A stretch of DNA of 64,000 nucleotides from Castanea sativa (Eukaryota; Streptophyta; Magnoliopsida; Fagales; Fagaceae), in the NCBI RefSeq assembly GCF_040712315.1, contig NC_134016.1:48858986-48922985 (forward strand), written 5' to 3'. This document shows positions 44,421 to 59,600 of this stretch, piece by piece. The translations under genes and the position numbers were made by a program. A model generated the notes under the pieces. It was given only the letters and a program-made list of their open reading frames with translations, had not been told where the DNA came from and searched no databases. The number at the start of each line of letters is the position of its first letter. Positions within the stretch are counted from its first letter, which is position 1.

Positions 44421-46040
44421 TGTTAGGACATATGTGGATCATATTAAGAACATATGTCATCTAAAATTGGGTAATCCTTTGACAAAACGCACTTTACTTG
44501 TAATTGAATAGATCTAGGATGTATTTAACTTCAAGGAATAAGAGTTCAAGTTCAAGTCCAAGTGTTAAAGCTGTGGGGAGTAAAAGGGCCCAAATGGGCA
44601 TATGGGCCTTTGGGTTGTAACATGGAGGGCCGACCTGCTCCAGGATTAAACTCTATGAGTTGGCCCATACGCCGAGGGTCCGAGGATACAGCCGAGGGAA
44701 AGTTTCACCTCAGACAGATCCAGGAGAATTCAAGATTTTGTTATAAAGGTCAAAGGCACAACTCTGGAAATACTAATGGATAAAAGGGGACATCCTGAAT
44801 CTTCTAGATGCACCAGTATTAAAGAAAATATCAAGAGTAAAGGCTGCCACCTCCGCATTAAAGGCTCTGCACCTACCTCCCTGGCCGCATTAATGGGGAG
44901 GTGACCCCTGAACAGTGAGGTGGAAACTTCTAGTCACTGTTCAAAAAGTATCAGGGAAGGAAGTATAAAAGGGGGGTAAAGACCAAAGAAAGGGGGGGAT
45001 CGGAAAACTAAGAACAAAAATAAGAAATTGTAATCTTAAAGGAAGAAAGAGAAATAAAAAAGAAGTAGTCCTCGGCTCGAGTCCGAGGAGATCCATTTGC
45101 CTTTATCGTTCGTTATTTACTTGGGTTTATTTATAAAAGTTTGTTATCAAGCTCCCAGTACTTCTAATCTAGGTTTCAAGCCCACACTCTACAAATTTTT
45201 ATTGTTTAAGGTTCATTGGGCCTGAGCCCGTGATCGTCTTTGGGTCCAGGTGCAATTGTGTACTTACAAAAGCCATGCAAATCTGTCCAAGAATCAAGTG
45301 AAGAAGTGTTGTATTTTTAAACTCGACAGCTAACTCGACAGATAGCATTTATCATGGTTTAAAAGACATGTTTAGCCCGATGTTCGATAGATAACCTATC
45401 TATCGAGATTTACGAAAATAAGTTTTTCATATTTGATTTCACTCATATCCTTGTATACTTGTTTAAGCTTTTTTTTTCTCACAACCCAAACTTTATATAA
45501 GGATTATTTTAAGGGCCGTCACATGGGATGAAACTTGATGCAAATGTTTTGTTTAAGCAAATTGTTCAAGCTGCTGCGTTTGAACACTATAGAGTTTTGT
45601 AATCAAAGAGTTTTATGATCCTCATCGTATTGATAATTTGAAGAACTTTGCAGCCAACATCCTTCTCAAGTTGGTGGCTAGTTATGTACTTAGATCTGTA
45701 CATCAATTGGTTAGTCATGTACTAGGAGCCATGCAATGAAAAGCAGAAAGTGTCACTACAGAGCAAGTCTAATTGTGTATTGAGATGAGGGTTCAACTGT
45801 AGGCTAGTATAATATATTGAGATTCTTTTACTTGTAACCGCTTGTTTTGATAATAGTAGATTTTCGGGAGTGGTGAACTTAAAATCACCCGGTAAGATTT
45901 TTACTTTAGAGGTTTCTTCTTTCAAAAACAAATCACTGTATTAATTTTATTTTCTACTATATTTAATTTAATTAATAATTTATTTGTATTACTGTACATC
46001 TTAATTAACTTAATTAATTCCCTTGACTAACCAAGTTTAA
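44421..46040 (+). mobile_element. LTR of the TGTTAGGACATATG family, split by a second solo LTR
   Basis: It begins TGTTAGGACATATGTGG and follows the LTR at 29374-30412 through CAAAACGCACTTTACTTGTAA, CCATGCAA, AAGTGTTG and GGGAGTGGTGA words, with about 0.9 kb of its own sequence outside the 697-bp insertion. The 3' end has diverged; 46040 is an estimate and no target duplication could be confirmed. Confidence 0.7.
44572..45268 (+). mobile_element. Nested solo LTR (697 bp) with AAAGC duplication
   Basis: It begins TGTGGGGAGTAAAAGGGCCC, ends GTGTACTTACA, and is flanked by AAAGC at 44567-44571 and 45269-45273. The empty site survives in the related LTR at about 29512-29525 (GTGTTAAAGCCATGCA). TATAAAAGG near 44965 gives the plus sense. 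It is the reverse-oriented relative of 7118-7820. Confidence 0.93.
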
Positions 46041-46865
46041 ATTTTCTTTTCCTTTTGCAATCGTATACTAAAATACAAGTTTTATCGACATATCATGTCA
46101 ACCCTCAAAATTATAAAAGTCCAAAACGTTACATCTTACATGGCTTTCAATGAGGTGTCAAAAATGCTCTGTCATGTCCTATTCCATCTTGTCATCCTGT
46201 GCCAATTTTTCCCGCAATAAAGACATGACGGAATGACACATTTTGCTCACCTCCCCTCTCCTGTTTATAAGTTAATGTTTTATATCTATTATATTATAAG
46301 GTAAAATGTAAAAATTAAATTTTAAGTTTTTTCTAGATTTTACTTCAATTTTTTAATTTTACTTTTATTTATTTCAGTTTTTTAACTTTTAAGTTTATTT
46401 AAATAAAATTTTTTCATCAACTTTTATTATATGTTGTGGTTAATTTTTCAATTTTATAAATTTTTCTTCAAATTTTTTAAATTAAAAAAATTCAATTAAT
46501 GATTGACATATATTTTTTAGATTTTTTTTCAAAAATTTTTAACAAAAGTTAACGAAAATGCCTTAATTAAAAAAAATTTGAAACTTAGAGGACTGAAACA
46601 AAATCTAAAAAAAGTTAGAGTATTAGTTTACATTTTAGCCTATATTGTAATCTATCTTAACACTCTCACAAATGTTAGTCATTTTATTTTCCATTTATAT
46701 CTCATCAATTTCAAATTCACGTTGTAAGAATAATAAAATACCCCCAACCCACCTCCCACCTAAAGAGAGACGCGAACCTCATGATTAGACCCCACCCTAC
46801 CTTGTTATCATCCCTAATATTTTGAAATAAAGGGCATGACAACAAAAGAAAAAAAATGACTGTTA

Positions 46866-47096
46866 TTTAGAATACGTTTGGATACAGCGTTTTGGATCAA
46901 CGTTTGCGTCTGGCTGAAGAATGTGTCTGTTAGTGGGTTCTATGCACTGTTCACAGGACTCACAAACCACTTTTTTCAGCAAAATTTTCATTAAAAATAG
47001 ATCACATGACATTATTCATACATATAAAAATTATTTTGCTATAATGTTTTCAGTTTTAAGTAATAAACAGTATCCAAACAAACCCTTAGTGTATTA
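46866..47096. mobile_element. MITE with GTTTGGATAC inverted ends
   Basis: The left end TTAGAATACGTTTGGATAC pairs with the right end GTATCCAAACAAACCCTTAG. About 230 bp, no coding capacity. End type suggests PIF/Harbinger-like; a 3-bp TTA-type duplication is possible but not certain. The interval 46041-46865 before it shows no gene. Confidence 0.65.
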
Positions 47097-48379
47097 TACT
47101 TTTCTCTCACATAAGGGTGCGCACTGCGCCCTATTACACTCCATTTTACACCTATGGCTCAAATGGCGCATTTTCAAGCGTAAAATAGTAATCTTGCCTA
47201 AGAAAAGCTAATAATGTCATTTAAATTTTTAGATGGACAAAAAATTATTTACAAACATCATCAAATCCCATAATGATCATAATGATAGTACGAGTGTTTA
47301 ATTAACACTACTTTCTCATCTCGTAACCTATCATTCGATTGTTTTATTACTTTACCAATATTGTGATTGATTTGATAATTGAGAGTAAATTTCTACCTGT
47401 GATTGAATTTAGTTATCAACTTGTTGCACTCTCACTATCTAAAGTGTCAAAATAGAAATATTGGAATCCATATACTGTAATAGAAATTCAGCATATATCG
47501 AATGCACGAAATACCCTCTCCATCACTAAGATTTCTTTAGAGTAGATTGCACTCTTCAATTACCTTTTAGAAATGACCATGAATTCACGATTGTGTGATT
47601 TTAGTCATTTGACTAGTTGCTTGTTTAAGACAGGTCAATGCTCCTACTTATTCTTTTTGTCAAAAAATAAATAAATACTACCTCCTACATCCTAATTTGT
47701 TTGCCTATTTAGAAAGCACAACTTTTTAAGGAAATATTATTTATTATCTTGTCTTTTAAATAAAAAGATATAAATTTCCAAAATTACTCTTAAACGAAGT
47801 TCTCAAAAAAATTATCATTTAAAGTGCATGTGTTTAGTAGGGGCATAATAGAAAATTCAATAAATTAATGGCTTTTAATTTTAAAAACATGACAAAATTT
47901 TAGGACATCCTAAAATAGAATACAAGACTAACAATTTGTGACAGATGAAGTAAATATATAAATATGAATACTTGAGATTTATTGAAATCGATAGGAAAAA
48001 ATGTGTAAAAATTGGAGCCACCAAGAAAAAAAAATTTTATTTTAGATTTTGGAATAATCGTGAAAATTAGTTATAAATTCATAAATATCTTAATCAAATG
48101 GAAATAATGTCATTTTAAGATACCAAAGCCAGTGTTAAAATTGACATCAAAAGAACACAAAACATGCAAAATCCAAATGCAACATAACATAATTTTCTTC
48201 CTTTTTTTCTTTCTTTCCGATAAATAAGTTATGTCATTAGACCATATAGTAAGATACAAGAAAAAGAAAATATATCATTTTGTTAAAACATTTGCATGAT
48301 TGCATCAATGGAAGCAATGATGCTTATTCCATCAAACATCACTCATAAGCTTCCTCCAAAGAAATCTAAAAAACAAAGT
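47097..48379. other. 3' flank of PAP copy 2
   Basis: Non-coding. About 47465-47690 matches 28105-28340, and about 48060-48260 matches 30650-30855, both in the same order. This shows that flanking DNA was duplicated along with the PAP genes. Confidence 0.6.
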
Positions 48380-50567
48380 TCAGGACGCCAAGGTGGTTGG
48401 TCCACAACTGTCATGTACACAAGCCAAGATATCTTTGTACTCTCTATTAATAGTGAAGGAATCATATACCTTTCCATCTCTGCTCTTCTTGTACTCAAAG
48501 AGGAGAGAAGAGCGATTGAATGCTGTCAGTTTGACAAATCCAAAGTCATAGTCTCTGTATAAACTCCAATCCGGTATCTCTTTGAAGAATGATCCCAAGT
48601 GGTGCCCTGCCCCTCCAGCAACAACATGGATGGTTCCATTCATGGTACCCGAATAATGAGATTCTTCTGAATTAACACACGTGTTCTACACCACCAGCAT
48701 TAATTAATATTGCATGCAACTGATCTTAAAGTTAATAGGTAATTCACTACGAGGAAATTTAAAAGAGAAAGATATTGTAATGTTAAGCTATAAAGAGTTG
48801 GATAATTAAGAACTGCAATTGGGTATATGCATTGTTTAATAGGTTATTCTTCTACATATAACTAATGAAAATTTTTGCATGACAATAAAAGTTTATATTA
48901 AGCAATGGGGTTGAGTTTCTGACTCACTATCTTAAAAGCTTATATTCAATCTTTTTAATGGTTTCCGAAGTGTCCAAAAATTATCCAAAAACCTGACTAC
49001 GTTTTTTAAATGGTTTCATTGCTTTGAGTACCGAAACTATATCCAGACCCTCAAAAGATCTATTAATAGGTAATGATTTAAGCACCTCCAGGAAGCATTT
49101 CTTGCGTGCATTGAGCAACACAAAATGCAACATTCAATGGTGGTTTGTGAGCAAGAGTTGCGTAGATACCAACTTATTAGGAAATAAATTACTTTTACTA
49201 ATGTATGCATGAGCTTGAGCTTCTCCATATATCTAGCTTTAACCATACCTGGTAAATGGGGCATGTCCTTTCATAGTTATGGACATGGCCATAAAATGCA
49301 ATATCCACCCTGTACTTCTGCCAAAGCTTCTGCAAATCATCCCTTCCCATGGGCTCATCAAACGAGCCTTCTTGGCCAAAGTAGTTGTTTGAGGAATAGC
49401 CGAGGGGACGATGAGCAGCAAAGATTAACCAAGGTTGTTTTCGTCTATCAACTGATGCAAGGCAGTGCTCAATGAATTTATACTGTTCTGTACCCTGTCT
49501 CCAGTCATGCTCACTATCAGCTACACAAAAGTGAAACATGCCATAATCCGTTGAATACCTGCATATTAATTGCAATTGTGGTCACAAGACCTAAGAATGA
49601 AAAAACATGCTCTACAACTTGGAGAAAATGGACCAAGAGTTCAACTCCTCTATTTTTAATTAAATCTAATAATACACAAAAGCATAAGTGAGTTGAATGT
49701 CTATGGTACCTAAAATTTCTTAGCTCTTACACTTTTGAGTTATTGAAAAATCTTCTATCACTGACTTAATTTTCGAAAGGTTTTTAGCTGGTACTATACT
49801 AGTGCTCTCGTAGGTTCTTCACTCCTTTTGTTCTTTAAGTACCCTAATTAATGCACATGTAAACATCCAATTCACTGACGATTTTGTGCATTATCAAAAT
49901 CAACTAGAAAAGCACCTTCTAGAGTTTAGTTCTATAATTAATAATGGCTATATTCAATATAACAGGAGGTTGCAAATGTAAATGTAATAGTTGTGCATGA
50001 CTCATCTCTTTGCATATCTCGCCCAATGTGGACTTTAACAGGTAACACACACCCGTGCAACACTTCCGATCAAAATCCGAATCTTGACAATCTGGGATAT
50101 TACAATCTCACTTGATATGATTTGTTAAAATTCGAGGAAGCGCTAGTAGCATATGGGCTATAGCATAAATGACTATTCTCAATTAGGATTCCTTGTAATG
50201 GCTCATGTACCTTGTATCAACTTGTTAAAGCGCTCAATAATTTGAGACTCAGTACATGACCATGCAACACTGTCACAATCCAAATCCCATACAAATATAG
50301 AAGATATATACGAGCTACTACATGTGCACCACAAACTAACAAGGTCATTGACAAACCAAAGCGTCGCAAGTGCTTAAATGCCATGCCCTAGTTCTTGGGT
50401 GGAGTAATTGTTTTATGAACCATTAGTATGTAATATATCTTCTTTTATGTATAACTAATACCAAAAAGTGCTCTCCATGTAATCTACACAGGGCTGTTTA
50501 TTCCAGTGTGAGTATGTTACCTGAATTGTTGAGGCTCATCCTACTAATGCAATGGATAAAACTACCA

Positions 50568-50622
<55 letters not shown>

Positions 50623-53600
50623 ATTTATGTAAAACTAATACCAAAAAAATGCTCTCCATTTAATCTATATATACACAGATCGATGTTTATTCCAATGTGA
50701 GTATATATGTTTCCTATATTGTTGAGGCTCATCCTACTAATGCAATGGATAAAACTACCAGAAAAATATATACGCCATTTACCAGAACTTAGCTCTATTC
50801 TCTGCAGGAACGTAGTACAAGGTCTCAGCAATCACGCCACATTCCCCACCTGAATCTGTACCTGTATAGAAGGAACCTGAATCCGGCCAAACACGTTCAT
50901 GATTACCACTGCAGAATGATCGACTAAAGAGTTTATTGAAGGCCATTTTCATTAAGTAATACGTAAAATCTAAATCTTAATATAGATGAAAACAAGTAAT
51001 GATCAGTTACACAAACCTGGCAACCATATATGGAACAGTTGATGCAATGGGCTCCACCTGTGATGTGAATTGGTCCCAATCTGCAATGTATCCATCTGCA
51101 TATGCTATATCTCCTATGTGGAATACTATATCATAATTTGGCAAGTCCTTGATGAGCTGGTCGGTAGTGTTAAGTGCACCCGGGTCTTTATTACTGTATT
51201 CATTTGAACCATCGCGTTCACCCTAAAGGAAACAAGAAGAAATGTGAATCTTTTCCTCATCTATCATTTACATGAAACTTGATTTAGCAAACAACATTCA
51301 ATCATACACACAATTGTAGGGAAGGAATTGCACTAAACTTAGGGGAGGCTTGATGCATTTAGGGGCTTAAGGCAAAAAATGAATTGAGACCTTTTATATA
51401 TATTTAAGAATTATTTTTTAAAAAAATAATTTAAATATTGCTTAAACTCTATGCTCTTATTTTATATGCAAAATTACTAATTAACATGAATTACTTAGAA
51501 TTGTTTTTTGAGAAAGTGTATAGACACAAAAAATTTGATTAAACTTTTCACACCTGTTGATGTGACAGATTAATAGTAATTAGTAAAAAAGTGATGTTAG
51601 TGGTGGACCTAAATGAGAACTTGTAAAAATTTGTCAACTTAATTGTTGTGTAAAATGTTGTAAAAATTTTTGTGTATTGCTCTTTTTTTTTTAGAAATGT
51701 CACATTTACAACATTTTCACAACAAATCTTAAGTATTAAGTTGTTACTAGTTCTAATTTAAACTCAACATTGAAATTACTTTTTAAACTATCAATAACAG
51801 CTAATAACAACTTACCACTTAGAATTTATTGTTAAAGTATTCTGAAAAAATGTTGTGAACGTAGAATTTCTCTTTTAATATAAAAAATATTATTTTATTT
51901 ATTGGCTAATATTTGAACTTAATTAATACTATTACAATGAAAGAAATAGTCATATTGGTTAAAATTAGGAGTTTTTTTTTTTTTTACTTGGATTGTTAAG
52001 TGATTGCCTCTTATATGGTAAAGCCAGTTGTGACTAGACTGAATGCAAGTTGTGTACATATGAGAGCCTAGTAGCTTAATTGGTACATCCACATGTACAA
52101 AATACTTGGGGTCTAGGGGAAAAAGGATTTAAACTGCAAGATTAGCATAGCCTATTGTAACTATCTCCACACAAAAAAAAAAAAAAGGTTCAAATCCTAT
52201 TTATTATAAAAATATTGTAAATATAACACTTCTCATCATAGAAACAATCAGGTCTTCTTAGGGAAAATAATGATATGGTTTTGCTAATGATGTCAAACTA
52301 GCTAGTTTACATTTGACAAAGATAGAAATTTATTTTACAAAAACCAAACCAATGGTACAAGAAAAATCACTAAGACCTGGGTAAAACATTCAGGTAATTA
52401 AGACCTCATAGGCTAGAGCCGCCCATGAGGCTCAAGCTGGTACATGATAAAACAAACTAGAAGGAACAAAAGGACAAAACCAAAGTCTAATCAGGAGTTT
52501 CTTTGAGACAGAGGAGGGTTATTTTCTGTTGTTTATTATTTTGAGTTTGTTTTACCTTTCCCAAGTCACCAAATATTATAACACGCTGTAATGAATCCTG
52601 TCCTGGATATGGGGATGATTTGAAAGAATAGGTTTTGCTCCAGATATATGAACCATTAGATAAGATATGACCCATCCTGTAGGAGTACCTGAAAACCATT
52701 ATAACAACCTTTAGCAAATATCATTAATACTTTCAAGATAAAAAATCTATTTTTGATGGCTTTCAAGAACAATTTTATGTCAGGGAAATTATTTTAAAAA
52801 CATACACACTGTTTGGCCACAAATTTGTCAAGAAACTTGTATGTGTGAAACCAGGATCATGCCAACCAACTGTGCGTGCAGGTGCACCTGCAAAAGTGCA
52901 AATCAATAAGGAACTCATCATGAAACAACACTATTACCATTAATTAATTAAACTATTCTAGAAGGAACAAAAAAAAAAATGTATAGGTCTTGAAAATTTG
53001 TGTTCAAACTTCGAAGTGATAAAAGTTCATGCTCGATCGTTCCATGTAACACACCTAGAAATAAAAAGTAATCCATTTGTAAAGAGGAAATAAGCAAATT
53101 AATGATCAAAACTTTCTAACCATATATGTAATTTTGAACTAACATGATTTTCAAGTATTATTTATTCAAGGGCCCGGTTAACAGATTACCTTAAGACATT
53201 TATTAACTTTTCTCTTTATTAAAAGATTAGAGCTTTTTTAAAAAGGAAAAATGACAAGTCCCAAGATTTATTGTATCTCCGATTACTATAAGTAAATTGA
53301 GAAATACAATTGTTTGTAATATAGAACAAGGCTACTTTATATACTTCAGTCTGTGGAAGCACTCTTGGATATTATGAACTCTAGGTGAATAATTTAAAAA
53401 TAATTTGCAAGCATAAAAATATAGCAGTAATATTAGTCAATGATTGCAAATCTCAAATGCACTTGACGACTAATGATTGCATTCTGATAGTTTACTAATA
53501 CAAAAAGTATGTGAATAATCAGGGACTTCTTACATCACTAAAAGCTTTCTCTAAAACCAATAAATTAATTAGATCTAGTATGATAAAATTGGAATTAATA

Positions 53601-56600
53601 GTAAAACTATATATGTAAAGTGGTGCAATCATGAGTAGATGAGATTTTTTTTATAACATACCACACAAGCTGCTCTGTTCAATTGTCAATGTTCCAGCTG
53701 GGGATCGCATGTGTGTTTCTCCCTTCAAACCCCACTCAACAAATGGAACAGCTTCATCTATGGAATAGCCACTTGTCCATGTTACTGTCATCTGCATAAT
53801 ATCAAAACTTATATATGCAATTTTTTTATATATAGAACATTTTAAAGACAACTATCTATCAATTAGTGTAAACTTACTTCATTCCATAACTTTCCATGAG
53901 CTAGACGCGGATATACAGGTGCTTTTGGATTGGCAAATGATATGAAATTTGAAACGGCGACCAGCTTAGGCTGCAAGATAGTCCACATGATAGTATTATT
54001 AACATTTCATCATTGAAGCATAAGAAAATATGTAGAAATAGTAGTCCTTGACACACATTTGACAAACCGCCTGAAAACAATGCAAAGGAAAAGTCTGCCC
54101 GCTGATTGATCAACTCGAACTTCAAAGAATTTTTGCCTGTTTTGCTGTACTTTGAATTGGAGAAATTTGCGTACTTATACTAGAAGAAAGGCATTCATGT
54201 CACATAGATTAGCGAAGCAAGAACCAAGATGTTTTTTAGTGTAACTTTTAACCTCAGTTTCAAAATTGACACCATACACACCTTTATCGGGCTTGTACAT
54301 AGATATGGAGACTCAATTTCATCATTTTCTGGTGTACAAGTTGATGAGCTGCATTTTTAAAATAAAATTCCATCAATTTCTGGACTAAAACAAGATGCAT
54401 AATTACTACATAATACTATTCTCCATGGAATTGTCTGTGTAAAGTTGTTATTTACAACTATTTTTTATTAGCTTTAATCCCGTGTCAAATTTGTTTATAA
54501 TTTTGTTCAATCTTATGTACCATGTATTTTATGTGGGATTTCTTTGCAAGGGCTGTGTGTGAGAGAAAGTATGTGAAGACTCAAAACAAATTGAAGATCA
54601 AAGGAGTTTTCGTGAGTAGCTTGCGAGAAGCCTTCTCGCGAAGTGAAGCCATGTGATCAACACATGACTAGAATGCAAAGGATCATAACAGATGGTGACA
54701 GTTAGTTTTCGCGAATATTTCGCGAGTAAGGCATTCCCGCAAAATATTTGCGAAACATTCTGTTTTGCTATTTTGTCATATCTGATACACCATGTCTCTA
54801 CCTATACTATATATACCCACATATTGAGAGGAGTGTTTTTCAGAGAGAAAATTCTAGCCACAACCCTTGAGAGATAGAGATTGTCATACCCACAATCCTC
54901 TACACAATTCATTGTGGTTTTCCTCAACTCCTACCTCTCCATATCCAAATTCTTGAAAGGTTGATAGCCTAAACACTTACCACACCCATTTGGAGTGTCA
55001 AGTGAGGTTTTGGTGCTGCTGGGAAGTATTAGAAGAAGCCAAGTTTTGGCGGATGCAATCGGGTGTATTGCGGGTTTTGGAAAGCTAGACAAGACACGGT
55101 TCCGAGAAGCCTTGTTGGAGTAAGAGCTTGGAAGGCTTAGGTGCACTGTGTAGATTAGGCTTGGAGGCTCTCTTGCTATTGGTGTATCTCAACTTATTAT
55201 CTAGTGAATCGATTTACCGCTTGGAGGGCGGCGGAGAGGTTTTTCGCCTAACTCTTCGGTTTCCTCTTCAATAACACATCAGCGTATTATTTTGTGTTTG
55301 CATTTTTCTTCTCTACTCTTTTAGCTTTCATTTTACTGCTGTGATTTGATGAATATGACTTAGAGTAGTTTTATTGTTTGTTTACTCGCATTTACTCTAT
55401 TCCGCACTTAGCTTAAGTTAGAGCAAAATCAACCGAGCCGTAATCTTTTAATTTGGAGGTCTGAACAGTTTTTATGTTTTTAACACAAATCCGAATTTTC
55501 AGTCTATGAACATAGTCTCAATTAATGAATGAAAAATTCAATCCCTAAAGAAGCACAATTAATACAATAAGCTAGACAGTTCATAGTGACACAAATGTAC
55601 TTGAATTTTGCTGGAGAAAAGACTGCAACCCAATCATCCTCGGAAGGGTCAGGGTTTACAAGATCCACTGTCACCCATGCTTTGTCCTCACCCTATAATC
55701 ATATATAAAACATCGTTACAATCACAAAAAGTTTTTTTTTTTTAACTTTATAAATAAAATCAATCACAAAAGGGTTGAATGTATATAATATATGTGAGTT
55801 TCTGTGTAGATTTAATTACTATTAGTGTAGCCAATAAAATGATTTAAAAAAATTGTAAATAATACAACATCACTTATACATGAACTCTTTATTACTGGCA
55901 TAATTTTATCACACCCCAAGCCATAACAACAACTAAAAAAAAAAAAGATGAAAAAAAGTGGTCAATTTTTTTGTCTCACTAGATTTATAATTTTTATATT
56001 TTATTTGAGCTGTAAACTGATGAGATACCTCTATTGTTTTCTTTGAAAATGAAATTACTCGTTCATTAAAAAATGAAAAACAAACAGGTTACCAGAACTA
56101 TGTTCAACAAATGAACCACCCTAACATTAATGAAGTCAATTATAATCTTTTTATGAGAAAAATATACAAAATTCCTTAGTGATCTCCTCTTAAAATGTGA
56201 AATTTGAAGTTTTGACTTTCAGTGTAACACTTAACCTCTTATACGATATAGTTTTATGGATAAAGTAACATCTATTTTTCTTAGAGCATTAGCATTGGAT
56301 GGTATAAACATCCCCCAGTTGCTATTTTACAACCCAAGACACCCAAATGGAACTTCATACAAGTATGCAAACCTAAAAAAATTTCAACCTTGCTACAGTA
56401 AGGTTGCATATATGCAACCTTATTGTTCATAGATTGTAAAGAAAAAAAAAATATTTTAATCTTGTTGTTGTGTGTGAATAGGAAAAGAGAGTGGAAAAAA
56501 AAAAAGAGAATAGTATTTTTTATTATTTTATTAGGTAGTTTATATTATTTTATTGGGTTGTATATAAAAATAAAGACTGAGATGTTGGGTGAGTTGTGAA

Positions 56601-59600
56601 ATAAGATGGTAAAATAGATAAAGTGGTGTTTGAGAATGCAAAATAGGTTTTTTCTTTTTTCTTTTTTTCATCTCTAGATGCTAGTTCTCTTAGAGGATTT
56701 AGTGTAAAAGTTAAGCCCCTTATGATTTTTAGTGTAACATAAAACCACCATGTGGTACCATTTTACATGAAAATAATATAACATGCATCTCACATGAATA
56801 ACTCATCATTTGTTTTCATGAATATTGAACAGTTTACACATAAAAGTATAAAACAACACAACAAAAGGGTTGGGTTAACTCAAAACTTCAAGGAATTCCA
56901 TATTTTTCAGAAAAACCATAAGGGTTCTTTTTTGTTTTTTTTGTTTTTTTCCTTTTATATTAATTATGATGTAAAAATATGTACCACCAAATGTTCACGA
57001 AAAATCAATTAATCTTATTACATATGGACCCTCCTACATAGGACAAAACTAGAATTGAATTTCAACTTTGGTTCCGGGCCAAATCATGGATTAAAAAAGG
57101 AATTCAAGAATTAAAAATAAGCTAGGATTAGAGACTAAATCAACAACTGAAAAATAAAACTAGCATCCATTTAGTGTTCACAAAACCCCTCTTGATCGAT
57201 TTTTCCTTAAAACACTGTACTCTCCTAAAATTTTGAGTGTAACATTTAACCTTTTTATATTATTGTTTTATGTGTAAATTATTAATTGTGTAACACCTAA
57301 TCTCACTTTCGGAAGGTTTTGTGTATATTACTTAATTGTGCTCTAAGATTCCACGTGGACGCCACTTGGAAATCAAGCACATAAAATGCTTATGGAGCTA
57401 GGTATGAGTTAGAGCAACAAAAGCAAGTTTGTACAATGAGAATTCAGTACACATATTATTGCACGCAAAGTACACAAAGTATTTTCTAAACAAGACATTT
57501 TGAATGGAAATGACCAGTTTCAATATACAATGTCAATTCAAAAACTGAATTGTGTATACTTTGTGTGTAATAAGGTAGCACGTAATAGACATTATTGAAA
57601 AAAAAAATCTAAAAAAGATTCTCAAAAAACAAAAAATTCAACAAAGTGGTAGTCCCGTAATATACAACAAATGCAGGCCTAATCTATGACCAAACAAGAT
57701 AACTTATGATTTCATTACATTCGTCTCTATTCCTTTATAATTTATTCATTCAATTTCTCTATGAAATGTAAAAATTTAAAATAATAGTTATAAGAGAATG
57801 ACAGAACTTTACTAGCAATTTCAGTTTACAGCAAAATGGTGGATGGATTATCCCAGTGGATTGAAACAAAAAGTCAAGTCAAAATATGTCTTGATTAATC
57901 ACCTCCTTTATTCTGGTCTACATATATAAATGAGCTAATAAAACCTTCCACTAAAGGGAAGAGGCAGAAAACTTGGTTTTACTCTAATATTGTTGAAGTT
58001 GAAGTCTTTTAGCTCATTCAAGGCACTCATTTGTTGTACAGGTTTTGTAGTCTATGGTCTCGACAAATTGTGTTCAAGGTATCTCTGTCCCTATCCATGA
58101 TTCACAATGAAGCTAGATTGGAAACTCAATAATACACTGCTGTAATTATAAACTATAAATGGCATCATTTATAGGTTTCCAGGCATTGCCCTTTTTTACA
58201 TCAAATTTGAAGAATAAGTGTGGGAGTCAAGTGCAAGTGAGGAGTTTAAGTGGTGCTGATTAAATCATAATGAAGCATTTAAATCCTCTCAATATCAAAT
58301 TCTAACCACACTAAAACGAAAACCCAAAAATAAAAATTGATAAAATGATTTGAAACCAAAGAAGGATACATAGACGCTATATATGGTGACCAATCGTATC
58401 AATCAAATATTAATGAAATAAAGAAAAAATACTAAAATTATGAAATTGATACTCCTGCCAAAACCATGAATGTGAGAAATCCAAATGATAAGGAAAAAAA
58501 AAAGAGTAAAAGAGAGGGACCCTTAGCAATATCAATCAATAATTAGACATTCTCCTACATTTTTTACCAACAATAGAAATATAAGTAAAACAAAAAAAAA
58601 ACACACACACACACACAATCCCAAATGCTATGATTCTGTAAAAGCCAAACTAAAAAAACAAACAAACAAACAAACAACATTTTTTATGCAAATAAACACA
58701 AATAAATTCACATGAAAAAATCACACAATAAGAAAAACCCACATGCAAACGCATATGATCATTTGAATTGCCAAGTATTAGGTTGAACAAATTTTCTCCC
58801 AAATAAGTTTCAAGAAAAATTCTGTCATAAAATTGGCCAACTTTTCCAATAAATATTGAGTGCTAAGAGGAAAATATCACCAAATGGCTATCCTAGCAAA
58901 CAACTATATATATGTTCTTCCAAGTGGGGCACATAGTTACAATTGGAAACTCTAAAGTTCACATTTTTAATACCAACATACGGATTTGGATTCAATTCAA
59001 CATCATTTTTGGACCAATGCAACAAAAAATTTCAAGTATACTCATACCCCAAAGCAAAGCGTATAAGTGAGAGATTGAGGAACTCTATAAACTATATTCT
59101 ACAATCTGTCAATCTTCCTCATTTGTTTTCACATATACACAAAATGCCTCTATGAGAGTGTAAGTGAAACAATAATCTCTATGAAATTTAGAATAGAAAG
59201 ATGTTAAAAACTGGAAAAAAAAAATTTGTATTTTTTTAATCAATAGCAGGTAACAAACAGAATCTTTTTTTTTTCCAAAGAGATTTTTCCCAGTTCTCAA
59301 ATTAATCTATAAAGATAGATAAGTAATCATTTTCTACAATTTTCCTCAATTGTTTCACATATATACAAAAATGTCTCTATGAGTTTGTGATCGAAACAAT
59401 AATCTCTATGAATTTAGAACAGAATGATATTATAAATTGAAAATTTGTATATATATGAATCAATACGAAGTTGGTGCAAAGAAAATGTACTTCAAAAGTG
59501 AGTTTAGGAGAAGAAAAGTAGACCTGAGAGAACTGGAGAAGGTTGTGAATATTGAAGGGCAGAGTGGCTGAGTATAGAAAGAGCGAGGTTTTGGTAGAGG

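Noticed and set aside
52066..52200. Possible second SINE (TAGCTTAATTGG and GGTTCAAATCC)
   Set aside because: The two boxes are over 100 bp apart and the body does not match the SINE at 17609; not enough support.
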